The notes under the pieces are model-generated. The model ran no database searches, was not told the DNA's origin, and saw only the letters and a program-made list of their open reading frames with translations. Below, piece by piece: positions 1 through 17,768 of a DNA stretch of 64,000 bases (position 1 is its first letter; each line of letters opens with the position of its first letter). Position numbers and translations under genes: made by a program. The DNA is from Amyelois transitella (lineage: Eukaryota; Arthropoda; Insecta; Lepidoptera; Pyralidae): positions 6,173,001 through 6,237,000 of the forward strand of contig NC_083515.1 of NCBI RefSeq assembly GCF_032362555.1, in the 5' to 3' direction.

Positions 1-1
1 C

Positions 2-574
<573 letters not shown>

Positions 575-614
575 ACCCATTATTATGTCAACTTTATTTA
601 TATTTTTATTGATA

Positions 615-632
615 AATAAAATATGTTTTATT
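615..632. terminator. Interleaved polyadenylation signals of the convergent TTLL copies
   Basis: Plus-strand AATAAA at 615-620 lies 41 bases after the stop of the left TTLL copy. Minus-strand AATAAA (TTTATT on plus, 627-632) lies 50 bases after the stop of the right copy. Each signal sits beyond the other in its own direction of transcription, so the two 3' UTRs should overlap by a few tens of bases. Confidence 0.7.
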
Positions 633-681
633 AAAATATATATTTAATAACATAAAAGTTTTTTATAAAGGAAACTTTAAA

Positions 682-3020
<2,339 letters not shown>

Positions 3021-3025
3021 CTTAT

Positions 3026-3330
3026 TTAAAAAGAAATCTCTTCCAGTAGACCCATGAGAGGAGAGATGAATTGTGGAGCGGTATGGCGTGTGCATGAATA
3101 TCGTTTAACATATTTAACTAAAGATTTCAATGAAGGAAAAGTTTGGGAATCGCGAATATCATGTAGTAAGGAATTCCACAGTCGTACAGCACGAGCAGAG
3201 AAGGAAGTCTTGTGGGTAGGAATAGTAAAAATGGTGCGCAAATGAGACCTGCAAAGAGAATGAGACGAATGACGGAAAGAGAAACGTTCTATAAGATAGG
3301 AAGGAAGAGACTATTTTATTAGTGCACATA
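3026..3330 (-). mobile_element. Fragment of a CR1/jockey-like LINE, C-terminal end of ORF2
   Basis: The minus strand encodes a ~71-residue open stretch containing the pattern SARAVRLWNSLLHDIRDS, then a serine/phenylalanine/lysine block (SLKSLVKYVKRY). This is the usual end of the ORF2 protein in CR1- and jockey-like LINEs, just after the reverse transcriptase and thumb. Sequence continuing to about 3330 still resembles the preceding ORF2 part but is short and isolated. No reverse transcriptase core is present, so this is a dead remnant. Assignment to a precise clade is not possible. Confidence 0.65.
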
Positions 3331-3339
3331 ATTTTAATT

Positions 3340-5425
3340 TACCTTTTACATCTCCGACTTCAGATATGATCTAACAAAAAAGGATTTCGGAATCAGAGAT
3401 GCTAGTATCATGCGCGAGTAGAAATATATTCTCAATCTAATTCTAAACAAACAATATGGGATCAAAGAAAATGATTTATTTGTATAGTGTATTTGTATAT
3501 TAGAGGAAATGTTTAACGAAGCAAAAAAAGAATATTATCAAATCACAGGTGTATAATCTACCTTCCTAATTTGAACACACATTATATTACCGAAACACTA
3601 GTTTAAAGATTATTCATGAAAAATACTTAAAAATGTAAAATTATCCTTCAGAGACAAAATTCGTGCAAACTTATTTAAAACGTATCACTGTAATACGTAT
3701 CAACAATCCGATTCAATTCGATTATCACGTCTGACTGTGTTAATCCTATATGTTGTGCCTAACATATGACGACTAACGTGTTCCCGTTCCCATAAACAAA
3801 CAAGCTTGTGATTTACTCCTTACTTCACTCTAAGATAAATGGTTGAAGAGTCTCTTTCATTTTCCTTCTAGTTGAAGCGATTTGGGCATCCCAAGTTTTC
3901 AGTTCATTGACTTATTGAGTTGAAATTATTGAAGAGTTTTATTAGGGTAATGTGGATTATGAGAGCTATGGTGCATGATTAAATTATTTCTGTTTAAAGT
4001 TTAACTGATCAATAGTAATTAGTCTAAAAACTGTCTAAATTCTAACACAACTATTAATTGTTTATTTATCCGCAATGTATGTAGCTCCCACGTAAAATAA
4101 ATTAATATTGAAAAACAGATTCGATTGTACAGTCTTTTGAAGAATAAAAATGGATTATTGCAACTGGATTAGGATGTCATTTAACGTTATTCAATGAATT
4201 ATTGATGAGTTTATCGACAAAAAGGAAATTGCAGATTGGATTTGATAATAAACGCAATGTTATTCCTTTGTTATATATTTACATACCGGCTTAAAAAAAA
4301 TAATGGAAAAAAGTAAATTTCAAAATTTAACTTTTTAGAAAATTTGATATCTTATAGTCCAAATAAATTGACACCATTAGAGGTCAGGTTTATGTAATGT
4401 ACTCTACCTAATAAGTAATTTGATGTCATAAATACATTGAGGCTGCAAAATTCATAAAACTTTGTGTGAATACAAAAACTAACTATTCAGAAAGTGATAT
4501 TTAAACCCTTGGAACATAACATCAAATTCTAATATCGCTTCACATAGATATTTCGACAATTCAAAATGTATTCGTTTATCTCTAGAAAAATTGTATTTTT
4601 CACGGACTTCTTATTTCAATCGGAGTTTCTCGTATTCACAAGCAAGCAAGCTGCACAATTCACGACTCGCCTGAATTTATAGCTGGAAGTTATTTAAGCT
4701 GCTATGTCGCCAGTTAGGGGAGTAACACATACACTACTCTATTCATTCAATTTATCGTTCGCTGTCAAAGTGAACTCAAACTTGCTTAATCTTACTTTTA
4801 TTGCGCTGAAAGAGTTGTCAGTATTTTCTCTACTATGTTTTTATGATTGTATCCAACGATTGATAGTTGTTGAAAATTGGATTATGTTAGTAAACAAAAT
4901 TAAGATACATATATACCTACATATAAATTAATACTTACTGAAAAGTGTAACAAACATACTCATAAGGTTTTGCTATTTTAATATTAATTTAAATTTTACA
5001 ATATTATTGATAAATATCTTTTTAAATATTTTTTCCTGCAGTTTACACCTACTATTCAGGTTAGAGGTGGTTTGAACGAGGCTTTAGTTATTTGCAAACA
5101 CGTGAATTGGAACGGGCAAAGCTGCTAAAATGCGCGCTACGCCAAAACTGCACACCAAGTCTATTTGCCCGCTTCATTGTAAAATTGCCGAATGACCGTA
5201 TCCATTGATGTAGGTAATCTATCTGAAATTACTGCGTTATTATTAGTTGAGTTATTTAATGAGAGAGGTGTTTTATATAAAACTGAAACAAAGAAATCAC
5301 CCGCGTGAGACGAAGAATTCCGTAGACCTATAAGAACTCTACGGACGGTTCGGACTATGCGTTAATTGTGTCATTCAGTCAGTATCTTTTTTTTTAATTT
5401 AGAAGGTAGAGTTCCATGGGTTACT
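3340..5425. other. Gene-free AT-rich stretch
   Basis: No coding exon or recognisable repeat was found. Short open frames here are low-complexity and lack family motifs. Confidence 0.4.
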
Positions 5426-5427
5426 CT

Positions 5428-5512
5428 ACATACATGCATATATATGTATAATCACGTCTATATCCCTTACGGGGCAGACAAAGCTTATCCAGTCATGATA
5501 ACAGAAATCTGA
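5428..5512 (-). repeat. Repeat family B (SINE-like), 3'-end fragment
   Basis: Contains the family-B 3' end seen on plus as CACGTCTATATCCCTTACGG followed by a GGGCAGACA block, flanked by a CATA/TATG-rich simple repeat. Only the terminal ~80 bases are recognisable. See 21925-22147 for the fullest copy. Confidence 0.6.
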
Positions 5513-5535
5513 TTATATTTACTATAAAATTTGAT

Positions 5536-5710
5536 TGAATACTAGCTGTCCCGGCGAATGTTGTTTTGCATTTTGTGGGTATGAAAAATAGATATTGGCC
5601 GATACTCAAACCTACTCAATATACTCACAAAATTTCATGAGAATCGGTCAAGCCGTTTCGAAGGAGTACGGGAACAAACATTGTGACACGAGAATTTTAT
5701 ATCAAGTTTA
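5536..5710 (+). repeat. Repeat family A-like interspersed element
   Basis: Starts ACTAGCTGTCCCGGCGAATG and ends in a degenerate block with AATCGGTCAAGCCGTTTCGA and GGAGTACGGGAACAAAC. Members starting ACTAGC and carrying 'atcggttcagtagtttt..aacaaac' are scattered through the window (17465, 42204, 42892, 46385). They are non-coding and short; the mobilising element is not identified here. Confidence 0.55.
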
Positions 5711-5714
5711 TGAA

Positions 5715-8700
5715 ATAGGTATACTTATAATGTAGACATAATAATTCCTACAAAATTTTAAGAAATTATTCTTCTTTTGCATAAAAAATTAGTCTACCAA
5801 AGTACTAAGAATTTGTGACTTTTCTAAACTTTTCATTTTCTCGGTAAGTTTAATCATTAATTCAGAAGAACAAGAAAGAAACATTGATATAAAAATCATC
5901 AAACGTTTCCGCATACGAAACATTTTCATACCTTGTTTCTTACACTTTCTGTAGCATTATATTAGTCACAATTTGTGGTGTATATTATATACTTTCGGGT
6001 ATGCATAAAGACGGCTCAGCCACCTGTGTAGATAATCGTGTATCGTCATGTATGTAGGCGTTTAAAGAAACCAAATGGAAGTTTATTTCCGTTACAGAGA
6101 GCTTCAGAAAATAAAAGTAGATATTTTCAAATGTATTTTTAAGTTCTTAGACTACTCGTATAATAAATATAACAATCAAGCTGCAAGTCCTTTCTTACTT
6201 CTTCTTCTTGATCGTATTCTTCATTACTGGAGCTCGTGTCCATCTTGAAACGCTTTGACGGATTCGCTAACGAGCTGTTTCCAGGCTGTTTTGTCTTCGG
6301 CATTTCTTAGGACAATGGCTATAGTAAGTCCCGGTTCTTGTTCCACTTGGTCAGACCAGTGGGTTGTGGTCTTTTACTGTCTATTTTCCCAACAACAACC
6401 AATTTGTCAAGATTATCGGGCTGTCTACGAGCCATACCTTTGTGCACAAATTTTATAATTATTTTTAAGCACAGATGATCAGGATCAGGTGTTGCCTGCG
6501 TTTTGTTATACCAATGTCTAAGCTATATTATCTACTGCAAAGTTCAAGTGCAAGTAATTTTTGCATAAAAAGAAGTAAACACACATATATCCCAACAAAC
6601 TTTCAAATTAAATATGGGTAGGAATAACTTGATAATATTCAGTTAAAGGTACAAATGCCAGCTAAATTATTCACCATGAATAATATGCATTGATTGGAGT
6701 GAGATTCACATTTCATCCGCGGCGCCTCGTTAGGTTTAATTAGGGTTGGTTCAGCGTCAAACATTGTGAAGTGATCCCCTTTGCTATGTATATAGAAAAA
6801 TGTTACGGTGATTACATGTTGGGCGCCTCGGAATACCGGACAAGCGACTCCCAACCTACTAAAAATTAAACATAATATCTGTGCTCAATTTTAACAACGA
6901 AAGGTTAAGAAGCAATGGGGATTAGTGACCGTGTATGAGTATGACTTGACTTAATCCAGATGCGGGATGAGCATTAAAAATATATTAATTTAAAACTTAC
7001 CCTAAAAAAAGAAATATAACAAATCCAGCGAGAAAGTTTGTGAGGCAGTTGATGGAAGACGTGATTAGGGGGTTCCAGTAGCTTCTTGTAGCTGGAGAGC
7101 GCCAGGAGAGGGCTGAACCCTGGGCCCAGGGGAAAAAATCTGGAAGGTGGCGTCGATCCATGCCTGGTGTAAGAGCAGAATAATTTCAAAGCAAAATATT
7201 TTCAGAAATAGTGCTTGGATTTCATTGGAAAAATAAATTTTGATGAGAAAATATGGTTATACGTTTTTTCATATATTCACCTGAAAACATTTTCCCATAT
7301 AAAATGGTCGCCACAGAGCGATCATTTCGACTCCTCTATCTCTGTACTTAATGGCTCAGTTGGGTTTTTTATTTTAAAATATGTTGTAAGTATCTAGGTT
7401 TACTTTATTTTAATGTAGGTAGACGTAGCTGTTAAATTACTCAACCTTTTTATCTGAGCTGACCACAACACAAACATGGCTTGACGCTTCTCCAAAAAAG
7501 AACCAACCATTTGGCCAGTGGCACAACATTTTATTTCGTCCTGAAATATCATGCAGCTGGCCCGGTCAGACGCGACACTTTCAAATAACTCCGTGATTCC
7601 TTAGAACATTGACTGTACAGAACTAAAACTTTAAAATTCAGATAGGAAGCGGCTCTGCACTCCGCGACAAAAGTTACAGCTCAGAGTGTAATTTTATACG
7701 CAATACGACAGAGATATTTAAATATATATTAAATTATATTTAGTGCTTTTTCACTTGATTACGATAAATCATATCTTTAAATAACTGTAACAAATAGTGA
7801 AACAACGGTTTAATAAAACAATGTTTTAAAACATGCAATATAGTGTTTATTAAACTACTAACTACTATTATTACCTGTACGTTTTACGTGCATGAACTTT
7901 AAATTAATAAATATTGCAAAAATATGTAGGAAATCATAATTCTCAAATACCTACATATGCACACAAAACTAGTTTCTTTATTGAACTTATAATCTGACAT
8001 GATCATGCTGCTTTTAATGGAATAAGTAATTTGTATAGAACTTCATCAATAGGTTAAAATATAGTAGTCATAATATTTCTGTGCATTTTATATTTTCATA
8101 TTGGCCGTCACACGTGTCTCGCTTGCAACATAATCGGGATGTATGTATGTGTGTTTTCGATGGTTTTCGGTATAAATTCCATTTTTATTTAGTCGATTCA
8201 TTTTTATTTGATGCATTTTTACAATTGTATATAAAATGGGGCCCGTACTGGTGACCTTGGGTTCAGAAGGAATAGGCCATTGCGCCAGTCGTTTGTAAGT
8301 AGGTAAGTAATAAATTGAAAACTCTTTTAATTCCTGCATCTATTATGATACTCGTAATATGATATTGACGCTCATCCCTTTGTGTAAACGAATTAAGCTG
8401 TTGTAAACATCCTCTGCTTGAAATTGTAGGAAGTACTTCCTTGTATGTTTGCGAATGAACAAAGTGATATGAGATATTGGAAAATATTTTCAAGCCTTTG
8501 ATCTTAGATTGAACAAAAAAATATTTAATCGTTCTATGAACAATCCACAACCAAGCCGGGTATTACAAAATATTATTATATTTTTTTAAGTATTTTTGTC
8601 TTTCATTTGATATTCGATACGATATGATAACAAACAAAAGAAAATCGTTGCGCTGTTTTCAAATATGGAGGTATTATCCTCCGGCTTCTAGTGATAAACT

Positions 8701-11700
8701 TTCTGAGATGGTACCCGGGATCCGAAAATCAGGTAACGACTGACTTCCATATGATTATATTAACCGATTACATTTATCCCGCAAACACGCTTACACCTCC
8801 AATATGCTCGCTTACTCGCAATGATTTACCTCGCCCTAAAAGGAATAGAAGTCACGATTAGAACAAACAGACGTTATCGAAAAATCGTAACTATTATACT
8901 TTTTACTCCTTGTAAGTATTTAGTAGTTATACTTTTATATGGAGCAGTAAACCGTTTCGAAACGCTTGCACTATCAAATTAGCATGTCTGAGTATTCTGT
9001 TACAAAGTCGGATTTCCATACAAGTTGGATTCTCCTTACAAGTAGATGGAGGAACGGAAACGATTTGCCTAAACAGCTGTTGTAGCTGAATAGTTGATAA
9101 AACTTGGTTATAGTTACTAACGTAAAACAGAATTAGGTGTTTTTTTTTTAAGGTAATTTAAAATCACAATATGATTTTCGCAATAAGCTAAAGGTATATA
9201 TGCTAAGTTTATAAGTGTGTAATTGATAAAAATTAAATTAACTGCCTAATAAGTAGTTAATCTTATTTTTCGAATTTGTTAGTTCTATCTCAATATAGTA
9301 TATATTTTATCTACACTCGCCTTGAATTACTTAGAATTTTCTATCTCAATCGTAATTTGTTACGAGATATATTACTTACTAAAATGATCAAAACTACAAT
9401 AAATAAATTGGAACCCAACGATAGATCGCAATACACAACGGACATATCTCCTGATATATCAGGTGCATTTCCCAAGTAAATATTTATCAATATTGAAGTA
9501 CACTGAAGCGTTCGCTTGTGGCTGTCTATATTTACGAGCAAGAAGGCATTGCAGTGGCGCAGTGGATTTTACGATGTAAAATTTGTTGGGAACATGTGCG
9601 GCTAGAGTTACGACTGCGCTGCAATCTCGTATGATTGGCTTTGGAGGTCTGAAAAGACCTGTTCGCTGATAAAGACGTGTTCGAAAAATGTAAACGATAC
9701 TTTTTTGTTTTTTTATGTATATAGGTATATGTAACATAGAAAATATGCCTATTTTATTTTCGACAAAACAAAAAATGTATACTCACAAAATATTGAGAAT
9801 TTTTAAACTCTATATTGAATTAGAAGAAGAAATAAATGTGAAAATTATACAGAAAATAAGTTTTAAAATATAGTTAAACGTATTTCTACAATCGTAACAA
9901 GACCGACACCAACTCAGCGCCGTGTACGGCCATGTACGGTCACCATTTCGGAAAATATTTCACTACATAAAATAAGCTTTTCTTTCTAAATGCTAGGTCT
10001 TTCTAATAAATGATGGACGAAACATAAATATCACATCATTTATAAGATTCTAGACTACGTTCAGCTGAATGGATATATAGTGCATTTGAATTTAGATATG
10101 TTTTTAAATCTATACTATCTCTTTTTAATATGAAGAGAAATTATTTGGAATCTTCTTCCTTTAAAAACTAAAACACCTATTTTAATGGTATTTAGCACAG
10201 AGATACACAAAAATTTCAAATTGGCGTCTGCTTTCGGAAATCCAACGACAGCGAAGCGCCACCAAAAGCTAGAACAAATTCTATGCAATTTCATTAGCGT
10301 TTCCTTTCTGCTTAGCGCATATCTGAATATCATCATTATTCAGCAAAGGCCTCGTGTTCTCTAGAGCCTCACTATTCGCAGGCGACGGTGTCTCCAATTG
10401 AGTGCAATTTCCGCCAATTCCGCCAAGCCTGCACCTCCGGAATTACTGAATATGTACGGAATTTTAGATACGCTCCTACAACTGAGGCCAATGCAGTGCA
10501 CAGCTTCCTTGATTAAAGCTGGAAATTGGCTTATAATAGAAATAGATTTCTTTTCAAAATAGGCTACAGGTTAGTTTATCTCGATCAATATATTAAATCT
10601 ACTACCGCTTGCAATGCGTTGAAGAATCAAAAGATCGAAAAAACCAACCATCATCCCACCTAGGAAGATTCACAGAGACTCTGAGATCAGACTAGAGATA
10701 ACTTCATAGTACAGAGAATTTTTACGTCAAAACAATTTAATGAAGTAGATAATATCAATCTAAACTATTCCTTCCCTATTTAACGGGATTATTTTTATGG
10801 CAATAAACCTACAATCAGATTTCTTCTTAGCGCGTAGTAGATAGCCTGTAACGACGTGTGTTTGCCAAGTCCATTTGTGATAAGCATCTCCGTAAGTGGG
10901 ACGCATACAGTTAATACAAAATATGGCACAGCGTTTTAGATAACGTCAGCTAATTCTTAATAGTCTTTTGAAATACGCTTTACTATATATACACTATGAA
11001 AAATATTCTGGCCTGAGAACTGCTTCCAACTAAAAAAGATAAACCATAGCGGAAAAAACAATAAAATCCTGCACTACTCGCTTATAAACTAAGATTTCAT
11101 TTCAATTTTTCTTCAAGTCTTTTGGTTGTTCAATCTCATTATTAAACCATCCAGCTAAACATAGTCATCGACTCTGGTTGCTAATAGTTCGAATTTGTTC
11201 ATCTCAAAGGGGGTAAAGACGTGACTTAAACTATTATTAATTACACATGCAGAAATCGAAACCGCATAACGCAAAATGTATCCGCAGTTTATCTAATTAC
11301 GAAGACTATTGCCCTGTAAGGAGTACTGGGATTATCATTATTATTATATCCTATTCGCAAACATCACGCAAGGCTTGTAGTTACACGCAAGATCGCAAAA
11401 AATATATCAGCTCTTCATGTACCATTTATCTATGTGTTACCTCAATTTATTTCCATGGCCTGCGGTAGATATCTCATTTATTAGTTCGTGAAGGGAGTTA
11501 GTATATCGTTTATAATTCTCAAGGAAAATACTTTGCCGTAATAGACGGTAATATGTTAACGAATGTTGTCGGTTTGCTAGTGGTAAGCATAAGTTTCTAA
11601 CCTGACTGTACTTTGTCCTTGTTCTCTTTGCAATAATTTATTACAGAAAGACCTTCTGTTGAATACCTAATCGATCACTGTAAGAAGCAGCAAACATTTT

Positions 11701-13020
11701 AAAATGTAGGTATTTAATAATAAAAACATTAGTTATTATTAAAAAAAAAAATTTTTCAAATTAAAATATTTAACTTATTGTGTTTTCTTCAGCTTCTTAA
11801 CCCCAAATAATAAATATTCAATTAAACTTCAATAGCGGTAAGTTTCAAAATTCGATTCAAATCTTTATTTTGTTACTTAGATGTGATTGATAGCACAAGT
11901 GACGTGGCAATTCCCGGATTCCTCAACCGAACACGAGCTGGGGTTTGGCAAAAAATAAGACATTAAAATATTCAGGAGATGCCGAGACCGGTCCACGACC
12001 GAATAGAGGTCGAAACACTTCTCAACCTTTTTGTGAATTCGTAAGCGAATTATTTATATCGAGATATATCGACCTTTCGATGCCGTAAATGGCACATTGT
12101 TTTATTTATGCGAGAATATTTCAACTTACCAGACCCAAAATGTACTTGATACTTTGAAAGGGATAAAGTTACAATTCACAAAAGCAAATTGACGCTACCA
12201 AGAGCTTTATGTTTTATAAAGAACAAGTGTTGGACGTTCTTTATATCATAGTTTAAAAAGGTTAATTAAAAATAAAAACTACACTTTTATCTAATCCAGT
12301 TTTGTAAAAGTCCATGTTCTATGTTAATGAGGTGTAAGTCTATTGGTAGAATCGGATTAGCATATTGCTTTGACGCTCTTAGGCCCGTCAGTTAAAGTTA
12401 AGACACGATGAAAGGGCTTACCTGTCTACGCGTACAATTCAACAAACATATATTACACAAATACAGCTTTGCAGCTGATGTACGGTTCAATGTAGAGAAA
12501 CTTGACACCACTAAATTATATTTTTATTCACTTCCTTTGGCTGTATGAAATTTAATAACATTTGATTACTGTAATTTTATTTTATTCCAAAATTTTGACA
12601 AGAACATAGGCATTGCAATTTAGCCTTAAATGTGACCAAAAGTACACGTGATTAATACATATAATTTAAAAATGCCACATCGAAAAGATGCAAAATGATG
12701 ATCCATGAGATTGTGGAAAATAAAATTAACTTCGTTTTATTAAATAATGATTTCAAAATTCTAAACGTAACGTTGGTGTTATTTTTCCGCTGCGGCAAAC
12801 ATTAAAATGCAAATTAGAGGCGTGTACACAGCCCTGCAACGCGCTTGCTTCTTTGATGTGCTTTCGGCTGATGTAGACTTGATACAATAATTCTTCCATG
12901 CTATTCTGGTTGCGATGAAAAATCATAGTGTGTGCCAGCTTCTCTGCCCGTGCAGATTGTAAAAGTCAATGAAGAGACTATCTAATAAACTTTGGCTTCC
13001 TCTTTTATTATTTACTATTT
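5715..13020. other. Long gene-free region with degenerate repeat scraps
   Basis: I found no supported exon. GC-richer scraps at 6184-6440, 7030-7170 and 10340-10500 look like decayed interspersed repeats or LINE fragments, because they are compositionally unlike their AT-rich surroundings, but none keeps a diagnostic motif. A fragment at 11915-11955 (gctggggtttggcaaaa) resembles the repeat at 36280-36440. Confidence 0.4.
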
Positions 13021-13029
13021 GTATCTCAA

Positions 13030-13125
13030 TTCCACAGCTGAACGTGGCCACAGTTTTGAAAAGTGTGTTGACTCTATCTACACCGCAAGGGATATGGGCG
13101 TGACTATGTGTGTGTGTGTCTGTGT
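13030..13125 (+). repeat. Repeat family B, 3' part, with TG-rich tail
   Basis: Reads CAGCTGAACGTGGCC, then a degenerate AGTTTTGAAAAGTGT hairpin, CACCGCAAGGGATATGGGCG and a TATGTGTGTG tail. The order matches the 3' half of family B in plus orientation. Confidence 0.65.
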
Positions 13126-13668
13126 TGTATTATTAAATGCTATTGTCGCAATTTTAATCAATTTGTTCGCAGGGCATACTTTTTACCAACTCGGCATTAT
13201 CTCCACGGAGTTTATAGTCACAACTAAATTATAACCCATTTGCTTGGTGTCTCACATAGCACATTTATGACAATGTGTGACACATTTATTGAAAAAATTA
13301 AAGCAAAATACTTTCTAAAAGCATCCCGTTTGCTCTAATCTTACTGTTATTTTCATGAGGTCGTTTGCTCAGATGTGTTAATCAAAAACATTACTGCACC
13401 GTAGTACCTAGTAGGTATATGTGCGTCATGTACTGCTGCATTAGAACATTTTATAGAAATTAGGAGGTAGGATTTATTTTTCATAAAACCCTGTTTAACT
13501 AGATAGTTTATGGGAGTAAGAATTATACTAAACGTTGCCTTTGAATATTGTTACTATTGGCTCTGTGTTTCTGGTAAGGGATAAAAACGGGATATTATGT
13601 ATGTATAAAAAATTCCATGAAAGAATAAAACCCATTGATTGTTATAATAAACACCTGTTTAATATAAT

Positions 13669-14982
<1,314 letters not shown>

Positions 14983-14984
14983 TT

Positions 14985-16050
14985 ATTTATGTGGGAAGTT
15001 GATACTGACCAAACATTGGCAGCACAGGTGTACGTTGTCATGGCGTTGGTAAATACCGCTCGCTATTGGCCAATATCCAATCTCGCTCGCTATGACTACG
15101 TGTAAACACAGTCGGTATTGATTTTTAACGAGTTTTTGCCTGTATATGTGCGAACTTTCCCGTAGAATTAAATTTGCAACAGCAACCTTAATGCAAACTT
15201 CCTGTGTTACACGTCTACAGACGTTATAAATGGAAGATGTTTCATAAAACATCATTTTCATTTATAAGTACAGTGAAGCACAAAACCCCTTAGAAATATT
15301 TTATACTCGTAGTATACCTATTTCTTATACTGAGGTTGGGTAGCATTTCCAAACCGAACACTGATCATCAATTATGTTTATAGAGCTTTTATTTACATTG
15401 TAAATAATTATTTCCTATATTATAAAAGCATTTAATTTTACATTTTATATGTATTAATAAAATGTTAAATTAAATTATGTAAAATTACCTTATGTTTAGG
15501 TTATCTTTAATGAATTCCCCTTAAATCAGCGTAGCACAGAAACTTAGTGAAAATAAATAATTTCCATATTTTCATGTCCCTGTCTAAATTTATACATTTT
15601 GAGTTGTATCCAGAATTTGATTCCCCTGCCGCCTGTTTCGCGGGCTAAGCCCAGGGTCGGTAGTAAAACACTCATTCCCGTCTCTAACACACGGCATGAT
15701 TTAATAAATGTTTATTCCTTTTTGTATAGCTCGTTCCCCTGAGAAATACCCATATTTCTTTGTATTATATTACGTCTGAATCATAAAAGTAATGATATGT
15801 TGTTACGCTGATTTAATGTTTATTTTATTTTGTAATTAATTATTAGCTTTCTCTCTCTTATAGCTAGTATAAGTGAATTATATCAATTGCCGAAATTCGC
15901 TTTTTTATACCGTCATGCTACCAATTAATCTTAAAAACTGTAGAAGCAAACGTCTACGGTTTAAGTACCCTTAAATATGATTACAATCTCAACAAAAAAA
16001 GATCAAAAAAAAGATGTATGTAATCCAAGAATTATGTACGTTATTACGGG
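14985..16050. other. Upstream region of the third TTLL copy, otherwise gene-free
   Basis: The first ~250 bases upstream of the TTLL start are less AT-rich than the rest and may hold its promoter. No TATA box is obvious. From 15260 onward nothing recognisable is present. Confidence 0.35.
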
Positions 16051-16057
16051 AAAGACA

Positions 16058-16240
16058 GAGCCAACTGTCTCGCAAAGACTAAAAGGCCACGTTCAGCTGT
16101 AATGTAATTAAAATCCAAATAGTGACAGTTTGCTAGCCCTGCGCCTAAAAAAAGAATCCCAAGTTTATCAACCTTTCCCTTATTCGCCTTTAACGACATC
16201 CATAGGAAAGAAAGGGAGTGGTCCTATTCTAAAGTGACAT
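16058..16240 (-). repeat. Repeat family B, near-complete copy
   Basis: Contains in plus order AAGACAGAGCCAACTGTCTC, GGCCACGTTCAGCTG, CAAATAGTGACAG, TTGCTAGCC, GAATCCCAAGTTTATC and CGCCTTTAACGACATCCATA. This is most of the family in inverted orientation; the 3' tail is missing. Confidence 0.7.
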
Positions 16241-16395
16241 GAATCACAGGTTAAAAATCATATTGCATTTATTACTTTTGACATCACTTCTGTCCGAAAC
16301 TGTACAAAAAGACTAAAATTATAATTTTGCACTCGGCAAAACTCGAGTAGTTCCGACGTGGACAAGTAAATTATTTGTAATAAATTCTCCACCCC

Positions 16396-16453
16396 ATTAC
16401 TGCAAGAGTCATAACCTAGCTCAATAGGGCTAGGTTATGACTCTTGCAGTAAT
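16396..16453. repeat. Perfect 25-bp inverted repeat with 8-base loop
   Basis: Arms 16396-16420 and 16429-16453 are exact reverse complements (ATTACTGCAAGAGTC... and ...GACTCTTGCAGTAAT), with loop TCAATAGG. Complementarity stops abruptly at both ends. No gene or known transposon end adjoins it. Confidence 0.95.
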
Positions 16454-16589
16454 GTACAATAGTACAGCCCACAATTCGTGGCTACAGATGACCATCAAAT
16501 GATATTCCTTAATGATTCATTTTTAATGCTTTTACAATAAAGATAATTTATTTTTATACACAACATTATATGTTGTATGGCATAATTAG

Positions 16590-16640
16590 CAGACAGGTTG
16601 CTAGCCCAACGTCTATAAGAAGAATCCCAAGTTTACACTT
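16590..16640 (-). repeat. Repeat family B fragment
   Basis: Plus reads GACAGGTTGCTAGCCCAACG followed by GAAGAATCCCAAGTTTAC, the central block of family B. It lies 350 bases from the larger copy at 16058. Confidence 0.6.
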
Positions 16641-17464
16641 TTTATGAATTTATGAATTAAATAAGTTATAATAAAGACCTTTATATAGGTTAGTGTAGAT
16701 AGCACGCTGAATGTGTCATCTCGCAGATTAATTTGCTCTCCCTAGGGTTGACCGCACCTGCCTGGTAATATAATTATCGCCGCGGATGAGTGAGCAAGAT
16801 TCTGTGTAATATTTTATATGATTACGTATAATAATTTATGAGGTTGGTAAAAGTGCCTTTTTATATAGTCGAAGCACTGACATAAACTTCCTTTATACTT
16901 TATTGTTGTTTAAATACATTTTTCAATTCCTCACCAATTTTGCTTCATCAATTGTTAAAACAATTCGAAAATTACCGAGTTATTGTACATATGACTAAAA
17001 TACGAATAATTTTGAATTTAATACGAAATTTTGTTTGTTATTCTCAGTATTGTATATGTGGGTAAATAAGAATAATTATAACAATATAATAATTTATTGA
17101 ATCAAAAATATTCTGGTTCAATGAAAGCCACATCCTATGTATGCGATGCACGGATCACCATTTTTTATAACACTTTTTCAAATAATTTGGAAACTTTATG
17201 AAGTTTTAATCTAATTTAATAACAGAGCATCTCAAAGCTCTAGCTTTTCTCCGGCTTCAGATGCTAATAGAGTTATGTGAAAGTTTTCTTTCAGCAGAAG
17301 AAATACCCGAAGGAGCCGCCGACCGACGTTAGAATTTTATAAAACTTTAATTTTACGCATAGTTAGACTTCACTGGCTAATTAAATTTATCAAATACCAC
17401 TTCCTTCCTCCTCTTGCTTTCAAACTTCTGAATACTGAATGTAAGTTTCCTGATTTTTATTTCA

Positions 17465-17640
17465 TAACTAGCTTTTATCCGCAGTTTCGCCCGCGCGTGT
17501 TTAACTTTAGCTTTTGTTTTTACCGGGATGAAAACCTTTGTCTTTCTCTCCTTTATATAAACCCAAAATTTCAAGAAGATTGGTTCAGTAGATAACACGT
17601 GAAGAGAAAAAAAACAAACTTACTCTCGCATTTACAATTT
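17465..17640 (+). repeat. Repeat family A-like element
   Basis: Starts ACTAGCTTTTATCCGCAGTT and TTCGCCCGCGCG. It carries a degenerate AAGATTGGTTCAGTAGATAA block and ends AACAAACTTACTCTCGCATT, the order seen in the other A-type copies. Confidence 0.6.
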
Positions 17641-17768
17641 TGTTTGTTTGTTTGCAATATCTTTATTGTACTTACGAAAGAACACAAAAATACAGCAAAT
17701 TTGTAAGACAAAATATACAAAGGCGGACTTATCCCATTTAGGGCTCTCTTCCAGTCAGCCATTGAATA
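17640..17768 (-). repeat. Repeat family C (LINE 3'-end type) copy
   Basis: Plus shows TTTATTGTACTTACG at one side, then AAGGCGGACTTATCCCATTT and CTCTCTTCCAGTCAGCCATT. In the minus sense this ends in an AATAAAG-like signal, as expected for the 3' end of a retroposed LINE or SINE. Related copies lie at 20785, 22500 and 41738. Confidence 0.6.

Noticed and set aside
12992..13234. 80-codon plus-strand frame
   Set aside because: It spans a family-B repeat and its TG tail; not a gene.
16396..16453. Hairpin as a microRNA precursor
   Set aside because: Perfect pairing with a short loop and no lower stem; nothing in the sequence supports Drosha-type processing. Kept only as a structural observation.
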